A stretch of 64,000 nucleotides of DNA from UMGS1370 sp963557065 (GCA_963557065.1 CAUWCT010000005.1:13626-77625); one strand, 5' to 3'; positions 1 to 8,755 are shown, counted from the first letter of the stretch. The notes: generated by a model from the sequence alone, not told the origin. Made by a program: numbers and translations.

Positions 1-748
1 GTATCCTCTGGCTGACTATGAGCTGCTGCCGAATATGGCAATTATTGACGCTGACAATATGATGAACCAGCCCAAGGGCTTAACCAGCGCTTCCGGTATT
101 GACGCTTTAACCCACGCATTAGAGGCATACGCTTCTATCATGGCTACTGATTATACGGATGGCCTGGCATTAAAGGCAATGAAAAACATCTTTGCATACC
201 TGCCAAGCGCTTACGAAAATGGAGCAAATGATCCCTATGCCCGCGAAAAGATGGCTGACGCTTCCTGTATGGCCGGTATGGCATTTGCAAACGCATTCTT
301 AGGCGTATGCCACTCCATGGCTCATAAGCTGGGCGCTTACCATCACCTGCCTCATGGCGTTGCAAACGCTCTGTTAATCACAGAAGTAATGCGGTTTAAC
401 GCAGTAGAAGTGCCGCCTAAGATGGGAACTTTCTCTCAGTACCAGTATCCTCATACCCTGTCCCGCTATGTAGAATGTGCAAACTTCTGCGGCGTATTCG
501 GCAAAGACGATCAGGATACCTTAAATAAATTCATTGATAAGATTGAAGAGTTAAAGGCAAGAGTCGGCATCAAAAAGACCATCCGCGACTACGGTATCAA
601 AGAGGAAGATTTCTTAGCTACTCTGGATGAGATGGTTGAGAACGCATTTGATGACCAGTGTACCGGCGCCAACCCAAGATACCCATTGATGAGTGAAATC
701 AAAGAGATGTATCTGCGCGCTTACTACGGCGAAGAAAAAGCAAACTAA
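1..748 (+). CDS. adhE: Bifunctional aldehyde-alcohol dehydrogenase AdhE, C-terminal fragment
   Basis: This is the end of an iron-dependent alcohol dehydrogenase; the reading frame is open from base 2, so the gene begins outside the window. The visible part is the Fe-ADH half that reduces acetaldehyde to ethanol with NADH. Counting from the internal Met at base 35, the metal ligands fit D23, H27 (SGIDALTHALEAY), H93 (GVCHSMAHKLGA) and H107 (LPHGVANAL), with the 4/66/14 spacing of AdhE. Sequence similarity to AdhE (YPLADYELLPNMAIIDAD, NGANDPYAREKM) favours the bifunctional enzyme over a stand-alone alcohol dehydrogenase, but the aldehyde dehydrogenase half is not visible. The APH-like gene starts 28 bases after the stop and is probably co-transcribed. 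Confidence 0.9.
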   Translation, partial: YPLADYELLPNMAIIDADNMMNQPKGLTSASGIDALTHALEAYASIMATDYTDGLALKAMKNIFAYLPSAYENGANDPYAREKMADASCMAGMAFANAFLGVCHSMAHKLGAYHHLPHGVANALLITEVMRFNAVEVPPKMGTFSQYQYPHTLSRYVECANFCGVFGKDDQDTLNKFIDKIEELKARVGIKKTIRDYGIKEEDFLATLDEMVENAFDDQCTGANPRYPLMSEIKEMYLRAYYGEEKAN

Positions 749-775
749 TCTATCATATAAAAGGAGGGTATTGCC

Positions 776-1534
776 ATGAAGCTGAATGAAAAAGATATTA
801 TCTTTACACGTCCCCATAAAACTCTGTATGCCAATAAAGATAAAGTAATCAAAGTATTTGATAAGAAACGCTATTCCAAGGCGGAAGTGTTTAACGAGGC
901 TTTAAATGAAGCCAATGTAGAAGAAACCGGCCTGTATATTCCAGAAATCCTTGAGGTTTCCGAAACGCCTGAAGGATGGGCCCTGGTTCGCGAAAAAATC
1001 GAAGGCGTAACCTTAGATTCCCTCATGAAGGAAAACCCGGATAAGTTAGAGGAATATATGGAGCAGTTTGTAGACCTTCAGTTGGAAATCCATTCCAAGA
1101 AGTGCCCCGGCCTTAAGAAATTAAAGGCAAAACTGCAGAACCAGGTGAACAGCTTAAAAGATTTAGATGCTACTACCCGTTACGAACTGAGCACCCGTTT
1201 AGACGGTATGCCCAAACATACCAAGCTGTGTCATGGTGATTTCAATCCTACCAATGTTATTGTTGACAAAAACGGAAACTGGGCTGTTATCGACTGGGCT
1301 CATGCCGCACAGGGCAACGCCAGCGCTGACGCTGCTATGACTTATCTGCTGTTCGCTCTGGAAGATCAGAAGTTAGCAGATATGTACATCAACCTGTTCT
1401 GCAAGAAGAGCGACACCGCCCGCCAGTATGTAAACCGCTGGCTGCCTATCGTAGCTGCCGCCCAGCTTACCAAGAAAAAGGCAAAAGAGAAAGACTTCCT
1501 GATGAAATGGATTGATGTTGTAGAATACGTATAG
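776..1534 (+). CDS. APH-like phosphotransferase (TIGR02172-type)
   Basis: A 252-residue protein with the kinase-like fold of aminoglycoside/choline phosphotransferases. The catalytic loop is CHGDFNPTN (H153-G-D155, with N160 as metal ligand) and the DFG-like metal site is VIDWAH (D173). An N-terminal segment with VIKVFDKK could supply the ATP-binding lysine. The real substrate is unknown; family members of this type occur widely in gut Clostridia and resistance should not be assumed. A strong AAGGAGGG ribosome site precedes the ATG. It follows adhE by 27 bases and is followed by a clear terminator, so adhE and this gene likely form one transcript. Confidence 0.8.
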   Translation: MKLNEKDIIFTRPHKTLYANKDKVIKVFDKKRYSKAEVFNEALNEANVEETGLYIPEILEVSETPEGWALVREKIEGVTLDSLMKENPDKLEEYMEQFVDLQLEIHSKKCPGLKKLKAKLQNQVNSLKDLDATTRYELSTRLDGMPKHTKLCHGDFNPTNVIVDKNGNWAVIDWAHAAQGNASADAAMTYLLFALEDQKLADMYINLFCKKSDTARQYVNRWLPIVAAAQLTKKKAKEKDFLMKWIDVVEYV

Positions 1535-1558
1535 TTGTTTTAGATGCTTTCGTCAAAA

Positions 1559-1600
1559 GCCCCCCGGCTGAGAGTTGCTCTCAGCCGGGGGGCTTTGTGT
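1559..1600 (+). terminator. Intrinsic terminator after the adhE-phosphotransferase unit
   Basis: A perfect 16-bp inverted repeat (1559-1574 with 1578-1593, arm core CCCCCCGGCTGAGAG) closes on a 3-base loop. An A-run precedes it and TTTGTGTT follows. It lies 25 bases after the phosphotransferase stop. Confidence 0.92.
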
Positions 1601-1617
1601 TGCCAGACAAGAACCCC

Positions 1618-1646
1618 TTGCATTAAAAAAAACGGCAGATTATAAT
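1618..1646 (+). promoter_or_regulatory. Sigma-A promoter for the Uma2-family gene
   Basis: TTGCAT (1618-1623) and a perfect TATAAT (1641-1646) are separated by 17 bases. They lie 60 bases before the chosen start at 1706 and just after the preceding terminator. Confidence 0.75.
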
Positions 1647-1705
1647 ATAGATGATGTCAAGAGCAAAAATCATGAAACACGATGTGCCGGAAAGGAAGTG
1701 TCTTT

Positions 1706-2248
1706 ATGCCAATGCCATTAAATCACTCTTACACTTCAAAAGATTACTGGTCTCTGCCAGAGGATGAACGTGCAGAACTGATTGACGGCCAGTTCTACTT
1801 TATGGCACCGCCAAGTCTCATCCATCAGACTATCCTTTTCAATCTTGGACGGAAAATTGCCGATTATATTGATTCTCAAAAAGGAGACTGTAAAGTTTTA
1901 CCGGCTCCATTTGCTGTCAACCTGACTGGGAATGATAAAACCTGGGTGGAACCGGATCTTAGTGTGATCTGCGATAAAAACAAGCTGTCTGATCGCGGCT
2001 GCGAGGGTGCGCCTGACTGGATTATTGAAATCGTTTCCCCCTCTACCCAGCACCATGACTATGGGATCAAGCTGTTCAAATATCGTACCAGCGGCGTTCG
2101 TGAATACTGGATTGTAAACCCGGCTACACAGACTGTAACTGTCTACGATTTCGAGCAAAATTCCCTCACAGCCCAATATTCCTTTGCCGAATGCATCCCT
2201 GTAGGTCTGTACCCCGGCTTTTCCATTTGCGTTTCTGATTTGACTTAA
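1706..2248 (+). CDS. Uma2-family (DUF820) PD-(D/E)XK nuclease-like protein
   Basis: A 180-residue Uma2/DUF820 protein. Family marks are ELIDG near residue 24, VEPDLSV (D84), IIEIVSPST (E108) and D118-x3-K122 (HDYGIKLFKY), which match the PD-(D/E)XK nuclease core. The biological role of the family is not settled. The start at 1706 is preferred over an in-frame ATG at 1682 because GGAAAGGAAG lies directly upstream. It has its own promoter and is followed 46 bases later by the MATE gene, which has no obvious promoter of its own. No transposon features are seen around it. Confidence 0.82.
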   Translation: MPMPLNHSYTSKDYWSLPEDERAELIDGQFYFMAPPSLIHQTILFNLGRKIADYIDSQKGDCKVLPAPFAVNLTGNDKTWVEPDLSVICDKNKLSDRGCEGAPDWIIEIVSPSTQHHDYGIKLFKYRTSGVREYWIVNPATQTVTVYDFEQNSLTAQYSFAECIPVGLYPGFSICVSDLT

Positions 2249-2294
2249 TAAATAGTAACAGTTATTTTAAAGCCAAGAAACAGAGGATTTTATT

Positions 2295-3668
2295 ATGCAC
2301 AATGCAATTACTCAAGAACAGCGTTATGAAATGCTTACCAGCCAGCCGGTCAATCGTGTCATTCCCCGCCTGGCTGTTCCCACTATCATCAGCATGCTGA
2401 TCAGTTCCATTTATAATACGGCAGACACCTTTTTTGTCAGCCAGTTGGGGACCAGCGCTTCCGGCGCAGTGGGAATTATCTTTTCTGCAATGGCCATCAT
2501 TCAGGCCATCGCTTTTATGATCGGGATGGGAAGCGGCAACTACATGGCCCGCTGCTTCGGCGCAGGCGAACAGGAAAAAGGTGAGAAAATCGTTTCTACC
2601 GGTTTTTTCACAGGACTGATCATGGGCACTGTCATTATGGTAATCGGCCTGTCCAATATCGAGGGCATTGTTATGATGCTGGGATCTACGGAAACCATCA
2701 AACCCTACGCCATAGACTACGCCCGCTATATTTTCCTGGCTGCGCCGTTTATGATGTGTTCCTTTATTATGAACAATCTCTTACGGCTTCAGGGGCTGGC
2801 TGCCTATGCCATGCTTGGGATCGCTTCCGGCGGCATCTTAAACATCATTCTGGACCCCATCTTCATTTTCGGCCTGAATCTTGGCACTGCAGGCGCTGCC
2901 ATTGCCACAGGACTTTCCCAGTTTGTCAGCTTCTGCATTCTGTTCTGTCAGTGCAATCTACGAAAAAGCTGTGTTTCTATCCGCCTGCGCAATTTTGCTC
3001 CATCCCTGTCTATGTACAGGTCGATTATCATCGGCGGGCTGCCGTCTCTGGGCCGCCAGGGCATGGCGTCTTTGGCCACCATTATTTTAAACCTGACTGC
3101 CCGTCCCTACGGAGACGCCGCCATTGCCGCTATGGCGATTGTGAGCCGGTGCGCTATGCTGCTCAACTCTGCCGTTGTAGGATTTGGCCAGGGATTTCAG
3201 CCAGTATGCGCCTTTTCTTTTGGCGCTCACAAATACAGCCGGGTCAAACATGCCTTCTGGTTCTGCGTAAAAGTAAGCACCCTATTTCTGCTTTGTGTCA
3301 GCACTCTGATTTTCCTCTTCTCCGGACATGTTATTGAACTGTTCCGCAAGGGCGATCCGGAGGTCATCCAAATCGGCACTCTGGCTCTGCGCCTCCAGAT
3401 TTGCACTCTGCCCTTAGGCGGCTATCTTACCATGAGCAATATGTGTTCCCAGTCCATTGGATACGGATTTCGCTCCACTCTCCTTGCCATGTCCCGACAG
3501 GGTATTTTTCTGATTCCCATTCTTCTGGTTTCCTCCTCCCTGTTTGGACTTTTAGGAATCCAGATGGCCCAGCCTCTGGCGGATCTTGCTACATTTGCGC
3601 TGACGATTTTTATTATGAAAGGGATCTTTAAAGAGTTACATGCACTGGAACAGCAGGAACCCGGCTAA
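2295..3668 (+). CDS. MATE-family multidrug/cation efflux transporter
   Basis: A 457-residue integral membrane protein with the duplicated MatE architecture: two blocks of about six transmembrane helices, roughly residues 20-215 and 240-440. The N-terminal signature around AVPTIISMLISSIYNTADT, the repeated SGAVGIIFSAMAIIQA-like pattern and ILDPIFIF are typical of MATE exporters (NorM/DinF group). These move drugs or metabolites out in exchange for Na+ or H+; the substrate cannot be read from sequence. The ribosome site is modest (CAGAGG). It ends 25 bases from the convergent mfd stop codon. Confidence 0.9.
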   Translation: MHNAITQEQRYEMLTSQPVNRVIPRLAVPTIISMLISSIYNTADTFFVSQLGTSASGAVGIIFSAMAIIQAIAFMIGMGSGNYMARCFGAGEQEKGEKIVSTGFFTGLIMGTVIMVIGLSNIEGIVMMLGSTETIKPYAIDYARYIFLAAPFMMCSFIMNNLLRLQGLAAYAMLGIASGGILNIILDPIFIFGLNLGTAGAAIATGLSQFVSFCILFCQCNLRKSCVSIRLRNFAPSLSMYRSIIIGGLPSLGRQGMASLATIILNLTARPYGDAAIAAMAIVSRCAMLLNSAVVGFGQGFQPVCAFSFGAHKYSRVKHAFWFCVKVSTLFLLCVSTLIFLFSGHVIELFRKGDPEVIQIGTLALRLQICTLPLGGYLTMSNMCSQSIGYGFRSTLLAMSRQGIFLIPILLVSSSLFGLLGIQMAQPLADLATFALTIFIMKGIFKELHALEQQEPG

Positions 3669-3674
3669 TCTTTT

Positions 3675-3719
3675 GGAACTGCTTTCTTCCTGATTATTTC
3701 ACCAGTTCCTTTAATTTTC
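3675..3719 (+). terminator. Possible weak terminator after the MATE gene
   Basis: GGAACTG (3675-3681) pairs with CAGTTCC (3703-3709) across a 21-base loop, then TTTAATTTT follows. The right part lies inside the 3' end of mfd. The stem is short, so this is tentative. Confidence 0.35.
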
Positions 3720-6700
3720 CCAGGAGTTCCCTGGCCTGTTCCATCATGGCGCTGCTGTCCTGATTCTTTTTATTCATCTCCTGATACAGAAAATAGGGCT
3801 GATCCCCCATCTGGAATTTCAGCTTGCCTTTATAGGAAGCAACCATAGGCGGAATCCCGGCAGCATCCAGACGGGCCTTGGGATACATAATCAGCCGGAC
3901 TTCCTGTCGGTTGATTCCCACTTCGGTGACAAACGCGCTGTGAGCCATGCCCTTTAATGCGGCAATCCGCAGCAGGTTTTCCACTGCTCTTGGAATCTCT
4001 CCAAACCGATCCATCAGTTCATCCTGCATATCCATGTACTCTTCTTCTGTCTCAATCGAAGAAATCCTCTTGTAAATATCCAGTTTCTGGTATTCATTTT
4101 TGATATAAGAAGAGGGAATATAGGCGTTAATGTCGCAGTCTACCACAGTCTCATACGCCTCTTCCTCTTTTGCCACTCCCTGAATGGTGCGGACTGCCTG
4201 ATTTAACAATTTGCAGTAAAGATCGTATCCCACTGCCTCCATGTGGCCATGCTGCTCTGCGCCCAGCACATTTCCGGCTCCCCGGATTTCCAGATCCCGC
4301 ATGGCAATCTTGATTCCTGAACCCAGTTCTGTAAATTCCCGAATGGCCTGAAGGCGTTTTTCTGCATCTTCTTTCAAAAGTTTATCCCGGCGATACATCA
4401 AAAACGCATACGCCGTCCGGTTGGATCTGCCCACCCGGCCCCTGAGCTGGTAAAGCTGGGACAGCCCCATGTGATCCGCGTCATGGACAATCATGGTATT
4501 GGCATTGGGGATATCCAGTCCTGTTTCAATAATGGTTGTGGACACCAGCACATCAATTTCCCCATTGATAAAGTCCAGCATAATCCGTTCCAGTTCGTGC
4601 TCTTTCATCTGTCCATGGGCAAACACCACCGATGCCTCCGGCACCAGGGCCGCTATCCGGTTGGTCACTTCTACAATATCGTTTACCCGGTTATATACAT
4701 AATAAACCTGTCCGCCTCTGGCCATCTCCCGGTGGATAGCTTCTCTTACCATTTCTTCGTTATATTCCATCACATAGGTCTGGATAGGCGTCCGGTCAAT
4801 GGGCGGCTCTTCTAACACGCTCATGTCCCGGATTCCCACCAGGCTCATGTGCAGGGTTCTTGGAATGGGGGTAGCGGTCAGCGTCAGTACGTCAATGTTC
4901 TTTTTTAACTGCTTGATCTTCTCTTTATGAGTGACTCCGAATCTCTGCTCTTCATCAATAATCAGAAGTCCCAGGTCCTTAAACACCACGTCCTTGGACA
5001 ATACCCGGTGGGTTCCAATCAGGATGTCCACCTGGCCTTTTTTCAAATCCTCCAGAGTCTTTTTCTGCTGGGCGGGAGTGCGGAAACGGGACATCATATC
5101 CACTCTCACCGGAAAGTCTTTCATCCTCTGGACAAAGGTATTATAGTGCTGCTGCGCCAGAATCGTAGTGGGCACCAGATACACCACCTGTTTGCTCTCC
5201 TGAACGGCCTTAAATGCCGCCCGCAAGGCAATCTCGGTTTTGCCGAATCCTACGTCTCCGCAAATGAGACGGTCCATGATTTTTGTGCTTTCCATATCTG
5301 CTTTTGTGGACTCAATGGCATCCAGCTGATCGTCTGTTTCCTCATAAGGGAACAATTCCTCAAACTCCCTCTGCCACACCGTATCCGGTCCGCAGGCAAA
5401 TCCGTTTCCGGACTGGCGGGCTGCATAAAGCTGAACCAGATCCTTCGCAATTTCCTGAACCGCCCCTTTTACTTTTGTCTTGGTCTTGCTCCATTCAGCG
5501 CCCCCCAGCTTATTAAGCTTTGGCTTTTTGGCCTCTGCCCCGGCATATTTCTGGATTCCCTCCAGCCTGGTGGCAGGCAGATATAAATTGCCCCCGTCTC
5601 CATATTCGATTTTCATGTAGTCTTTTACCACATGATCCTGCTCGATTTTTTCGATTCCCCGGTAAATCCCTACTCCATGATCTTCGTGCACCACGTAATC
5701 ACCTACGGACAGTTCGGAAAAGCTCTGAATCTTCTTACCCTCGTAAGCAATCTTTTTGCGCCTCTTCTTTTTCTTTTCCGCCCCGAACATGTCGCCTTCT
5801 GTGATCACCACAAATTTCAAAAGGGGGTATTCAAACCCTCTGTGAAGGCTTCCATGGATTACCAGAATCTCTCCCGGCCGGACGTTTCCTGTATCCGGCG
5901 TTTTTCCGTCTTCTGCTTCATCCGGACAATATGCCTTTAAATCATACTCCCGCAAATCGCTGGCCAGACGGCTGGCCCTTGTCCTGGACGCGGACAGCAG
6001 CACCACCCGGTAGCCATTGTTTTTCCACCGGGTCAGATCCTTTATAAGAATTTCAAAACTGTTCCGATAAGAGTTTACATTTTTTACATCAAAGCCAAAT
6101 TTCTCATTTACCGTCAGTCCTGCCAGATTCTGATCCAGGCCGGTCATATAAATCGTCCGTCCGGTCTGGATTCTGGCTAAAATCTCCTTTGCCGGATACA
6201 GGATCTCTGTCTGCCCAGGCAGAAGATAGCCTTTTTCCAGACGCAGAATCATGCTCTCCCGAAATTCTGTCTCTATGGTTTCTCCTTTTTCCCTGAGTCT
6301 TAACGGCTCGTCTAAGAAAACCGTACAGTTCCCATCCAAGAGACCCTTCTTAAAATAATCCAGAAAAGAGACTGTTTCCTTGCAGAAATACCGGACATAT
6401 GCGTCCAGTCCTGACACTTTCCAGCCCTCTTTTAATTCTTCGGCAAATTCCCGGATCACTGACCGGATCCGGCTGGCTTCCTCAATCTTTTTCTGGCTTC
6501 TCAATGTCTTTTCGTAGACCTTTGCCTCTTTTTCCATGGCTTCGATCCCATCCGCCAGTTGCTCAGAGGAAACTACTGTCTCTATAGCCGGATAAATGGT
6601 GACAAACTCCATCTGTTCGATGGATCTCTGACTTTCCAAATCAAATGTACGGATTGAGTCTACCTCATCATCCCACAGTTCAATCCGGACAGGCGTCTCT

Positions 6701-7248
6701 TCTGTCAGAGGAAATACATCAATAATTCCTCCCCGGATGGAAAACTGCCCCATGCCGTCCACCTGGGCCATGCGCTCATATCCCATGGAGGTCAGCCGCT
6801 TTTTCCACATATCCAGATCAATGGTTTCTCCGCCGGATACAGTCAGGGTCTGCTCCTTTAAATGCTCCAGCGGAAGCAGGTGATCCATCAGTCCATCAAT
6901 GGTTGTAACCACCACTCCGCCGGACTCCTCCATTAAATGGCGCAGCACTGCCAGGCGTTCCCGCACCATAAGATTTCCATGAATATCCGCGCTGAAAAAC
7001 AGCAGATCCTTTGCCGGATACAGCCATACCTGATTGGTGAAATTGCAAAAATCTTCATAGATTTCCCTGGCCCGCTGGGAGTCATAGGTAACTACCAGTT
7101 TCCATCCCTTGTTTCCGCCCAGTTCATGCATGAGCTGGACTTTTTGAGAATCCATGGTTCCGGTTACATGAACAGGGCCTTTGCCCTTTTTCAGCGCTTC
7201 TGTTAAGTCCTCATACTCTTTTAGTTCTGCCAGAGGGTTTATCATCAT
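3694..7248 (-). CDS. mfd: Transcription-repair coupling factor Mfd
   Basis: A full-length 1184-residue Mfd, which removes stalled RNA polymerase from DNA lesions and recruits UvrA. Domain order is visible: a UvrB-like N-terminal region (about 1-350), the CarD-like RNA polymerase-interaction module near 510-535 (VGDYVVHEDHGVGIYRG), then the SF2 translocase with Walker A CGDVGFGKTE near 663 and DEEQ (LLIIDEEQRFG) near 760, GRVGRS in motif VI, and the TRCF C-terminal domain with MDRFGEIP. It follows pth on the same strand after 65 bases with no terminator between, the usual pth-mfd pairing of Firmicutes. Confidence 0.97.
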   Translation of the reverse strand: MMINPLAELKEYEDLTEALKKGKGPVHVTGTMDSQKVQLMHELGGNKGWKLVVTYDSQRAREIYEDFCNFTNQVWLYPAKDLLFFSADIHGNLMVRERLAVLRHLMEESGGVVVTTIDGLMDHLLPLEHLKEQTLTVSGGETIDLDMWKKRLTSMGYERMAQVDGMGQFSIRGGIIDVFPLTEETPVRIELWDDEVDSIRTFDLESQRSIEQMEFVTIYPAIETVVSSEQLADGIEAMEKEAKVYEKTLRSQKKIEEASRIRSVIREFAEELKEGWKVSGLDAYVRYFCKETVSFLDYFKKGLLDGNCTVFLDEPLRLREKGETIETEFRESMILRLEKGYLLPGQTEILYPAKEILARIQTGRTIYMTGLDQNLAGLTVNEKFGFDVKNVNSYRNSFEILIKDLTRWKNNGYRVVLLSASRTRASRLASDLREYDLKAYCPDEAEDGKTPDTGNVRPGEILVIHGSLHRGFEYPLLKFVVITEGDMFGAEKKKKRRKKIAYEGKKIQSFSELSVGDYVVHEDHGVGIYRGIEKIEQDHVVKDYMKIEYGDGGNLYLPATRLEGIQKYAGAEAKKPKLNKLGGAEWSKTKTKVKGAVQEIAKDLVQLYAARQSGNGFACGPDTVWQREFEELFPYEETDDQLDAIESTKADMESTKIMDRLICGDVGFGKTEIALRAAFKAVQESKQVVYLVPTTILAQQHYNTFVQRMKDFPVRVDMMSRFRTPAQQKKTLEDLKKGQVDILIGTHRVLSKDVVFKDLGLLIIDEEQRFGVTHKEKIKQLKKNIDVLTLTATPIPRTLHMSLVGIRDMSVLEEPPIDRTPIQTYVMEYNEEMVREAIHREMARGGQVYYVYNRVNDIVEVTNRIAALVPEASVVFAHGQMKEHELERIMLDFINGEIDVLVSTTIIETGLDIPNANTMIVHDADHMGLSQLYQLRGRVGRSNRTAYAFLMYRRDKLLKEDAEKRLQAIREFTELGSGIKIAMRDLEIRGAGNVLGAEQHGHMEAVGYDLYCKLLNQAVRTIQGVAKEEEAYETVVDCDINAYIPSSYIKNEYQKLDIYKRISSIETEEEYMDMQDELMDRFGEIPRAVENLLRIAALKGMAHSAFVTEVGINRQEVRLIMYPKARLDAAGIPPMVASYKGKLKFQMGDQPYFLYQEMNKKNQDSSAMMEQARELLGKLKELVK

Positions 7249-7313
7249 CTCCTGCTTCCTTTCTTCCTTCTGTTTGGCCTGCCAGCCTCTATTTTGCCTG
7301 CGCCTTTCCCGCC

Positions 7314-7883
7314 TTAGAGTTTTTTCCCGTTATACCGGTTCATAGCCGTCTCTATTCCGTCTGAAATAATAGCCCTGGCCGCCTGTCCTGCTTCTTTTGC
7401 AACATCCTCCATCACCTGGGTCTCTGCCTGTGAAAAATGGCCCAGCACATAGTCAGCCAAATCCATCCGATCCGGCTTTGCCCCTACGCCTACCTTGATT
7501 CTGGGAAACTCCTGCGTTCCCAGATGGGCAATGATGCTTTTGATTCCATTGTGGCCGCCGGCGCTGCCTTTTTTGCGGATGCGAAGCTGTCCCGGCTCCA
7601 GACTGATGTCGTCATATATAACCATAATATGCTCCGGATCGATTTTATAGAAATCCGCTGCTGCCCGGATACTCTCTCCGCTCAGGTTCATAAACGTCTG
7701 GGGTTTTAAAAGGATGACTTTTTCCCCGCCGATTACAGCCTTTGCGCACAGCGCTTTGTGCTTTTTTTCCTCTATGGAGGTCCCCAGCTGATCCGCCAGC
7801 GCATCCAATGCCATAAAACCCGCATTATGTCTTGTATTCTCGTACTGTTTTCCTGGATTTCCCAGGCCTGCTATGATATACAC
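7314..7883 (-). CDS. pth: Peptidyl-tRNA hydrolase
   Basis: A 189-residue bacterial Pth that frees tRNA from prematurely released peptidyl-tRNA. The N-terminus AGLGNPGKQYENTRHNAGF carries the active-site N9 and H19; the IYDDISLEPGQLR aspartate and GSAGGHNGIKS substrate loop are present. The start codon is GTG at 7883, preceded by GAAAGGAAGGA. It is the first gene of a probable pth-mfd transcript. Confidence 0.96.
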   Translation of the reverse strand: MYIIAGLGNPGKQYENTRHNAGFMALDALADQLGTSIEEKKHKALCAKAVIGGEKVILLKPQTFMNLSGESIRAAADFYKIDPEHIMVIYDDISLEPGQLRIRKKGSAGGHNGIKSIIAHLGTQEFPRIKVGVGAKPDRMDLADYVLGHFSQAETQVMEDVAKEAGQAARAIISDGIETAMNRYNGKKL

Positions 7884-7916
7884 GTTGTTTTCCTTCCTTT
7901 CTGCCCACGCCGCAAA

Positions 7917-7951
7917 AGCGCTAAACCGCCCGGAGGTGGGGGTCTAACGCT
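7917..7951 (-). promoter_or_regulatory. Stem-loop in the pth leader with an ACCTCC loop
   Basis: Read on the minus strand, AGCGTTAGACC pairs with GGTTTAGCGCT (11 pairs, two of them G-U). Three further C-G pairs then close a hexaloop ACCTCC, the same bases as the 16S rRNA anti-Shine-Dalgarno. It lies about 35-70 bases before the pth GTG start. Function unknown. Confidence 0.4.
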
Positions 7952-7979
7952 GTAAGTTTTTGTTGTATTGGTATATCCC

Positions 7980-8008
7980 AGTATATCCTATTTTCATGGG
8001 TTTGTATA
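7980..8008 (-). promoter_or_regulatory. Possible sigma-A promoter for pth-mfd
   Basis: On the minus strand TATACA (8003-8008), 17 bases, then TATACT (7980-7985). The -35 element matches only four of six consensus bases, so this is a moderate call. Confidence 0.4.
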
Positions 8009-8071
8009 CCGGTTTCTTAACTGGACTGGTTAATATTTAATAAAGTGGTTATTTTTATCAATCCACTTTTA

Positions 8072-8080
8072 TGTTATAGT
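8072..8080 (+). promoter_or_regulatory. Extended -10 element before the ECF S-component gene
   Basis: TGTTATAGT is an extended -10 (TGnTATAAT-like). The -35 region at the right distance is poor (TTTTTA). The predicted transcription start falls inside the left arm of the following palindrome. Confidence 0.45.
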
Positions 8081-8139
8081 AGCATCAGTGTACAGAGGGC
8101 AATACGGTCAGAGGCGTGTTGCCCCTGTACACTGATGCT
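8081..8139. promoter_or_regulatory. Long palindrome/hairpin at the start of the ECF S-component transcript
   Basis: The arms 8081-8102 and 8119-8139 pair over 21 bp with one bulged A; the outer part is AGCATCAGTGTACAG. Four further pairs close an 8-base loop (8107-8114). No U-run follows, so it is not a standard terminator. The half-site GTAGCATCAGTGTACA recurs at 15079-15094 as part of another palindrome in front of the GGDEF-EAL gene. Confidence 0.7.
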
Positions 8140-8184
8140 AGCCGAAAGATTTGAAAAATCCAAGGATTCAGGAGGAATTTCATT

Positions 8185-8733
8185 ATGAACCATGATTCTG
8201 CAAAAAAATTAGTAACCGCAGGGCTTTTCGCCGCTCTTGCCTGCGCTGCCACTCTGTCCATCCGGATTCCCACTCCCGGCACCGGCGGCTATATCCATCC
8301 GGGGGACGGAATTGTGATCCTGTGCGGCCTGTTTTTCTCTCCGGGCTGGGCCATGGCGACTGCCGGCATCGGATCGGCTCTGGCCGATCTGTTAGGCGGA
8401 TATTTTATTTATGTTCCCATTACCTTTCTAATTAAGGGTCTTACTGCCCTTTTTACCAGTTTTCTCTTTTCCCATTTGTCCAAAAAATCAGGCAGTTTCT
8501 GGCCTGCTGTCATTGGCGGCGGGTTCATTGACATCATGATGGTAGCAGGCGGATACTTTCTCTGTGAATCCGTCCTCTACGGCGTCCCGGGTGCCGCTGC
8601 AAGCCTGCTGCCCAACCTTGTTCAGGGAATTAGCGGACTGGTTCTGGCCTGCGTCCTGTATCCCGTTCTGAGAAAACCTTTTTCGACAATTTGCGACAGT
8701 CCGCTGCAAGCGGGCAAGAAGATGCATGGCTGA
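8185..8733 (+). CDS. ECF transporter S component (substrate-binding membrane protein)
   Basis: A 182-residue hydrophobic protein with about six transmembrane helices, matching the S components of energy-coupling factor vitamin importers. The conserved N-terminal block is AALACAATLSIRIPTP, followed by GGYIHPGDGIVIL and an SALADLLGGYFIY segment typical of this group. S components capture the vitamin and dock on a shared EcfAAT energising module, which is not in this window. The substrate cannot be assigned. AGGAGG precedes the ATG by 9 bases. The leader contains the 59-base palindrome described separately, which may control it. Confidence 0.8.
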   Translation: MNHDSAKKLVTAGLFAALACAATLSIRIPTPGTGGYIHPGDGIVILCGLFFSPGWAMATAGIGSALADLLGGYFIYVPITFLIKGLTALFTSFLFSHLSKKSGSFWPAVIGGGFIDIMMVAGGYFLCESVLYGVPGAAASLLPNLVQGISGLVLACVLYPVLRKPFSTICDSPLQAGKKMHG

Positions 8734-8755
8734 ACTGTTACGCAATTTTCAGTCA

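Larger units (their letters stand above)
7884..8184. other. Divergent intergenic region between pth and the ECF S-component gene
   Basis: This 301-base gap holds the leaders of two divergent genes. On the pth side are a possible sigma-A promoter (7980-8008) and a stem-loop (7917-7951). On the ECF side are an extended -10 (8072-8080) and a very strong palindromic hairpin (8081-8139). No ORF with a ribosome site was seen. Confidence 0.6.

Noticed and set aside
776..1534. Aminoglycoside resistance gene
   Set aside because: The catalytic fold is shared by many kinases. Nothing points to a specific drug, and the gene is in a metabolic operon.
1706..2248. Uma2 gene as part of a mobile element
   Set aside because: No terminal repeats, transposase or target duplication around it.
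2756..3337. 193-residue ORF inside the MATE gene in another frame
   Set aside because: A shadow frame with unusual Cys/His/Arg content and no ribosome site. The MATE frame is clearly coding.
4927..5586. 219-residue ORF opposite mfd
   Set aside because: Antisense shadow of a conserved gene without promoter or ribosome site.
8081..8184. Vitamin riboswitch (TPP, FMN, cobalamin, folate or preQ1) before the ECF gene
   Set aside because: None of the conserved cores could be recognised. The structure is a simple long hairpin.
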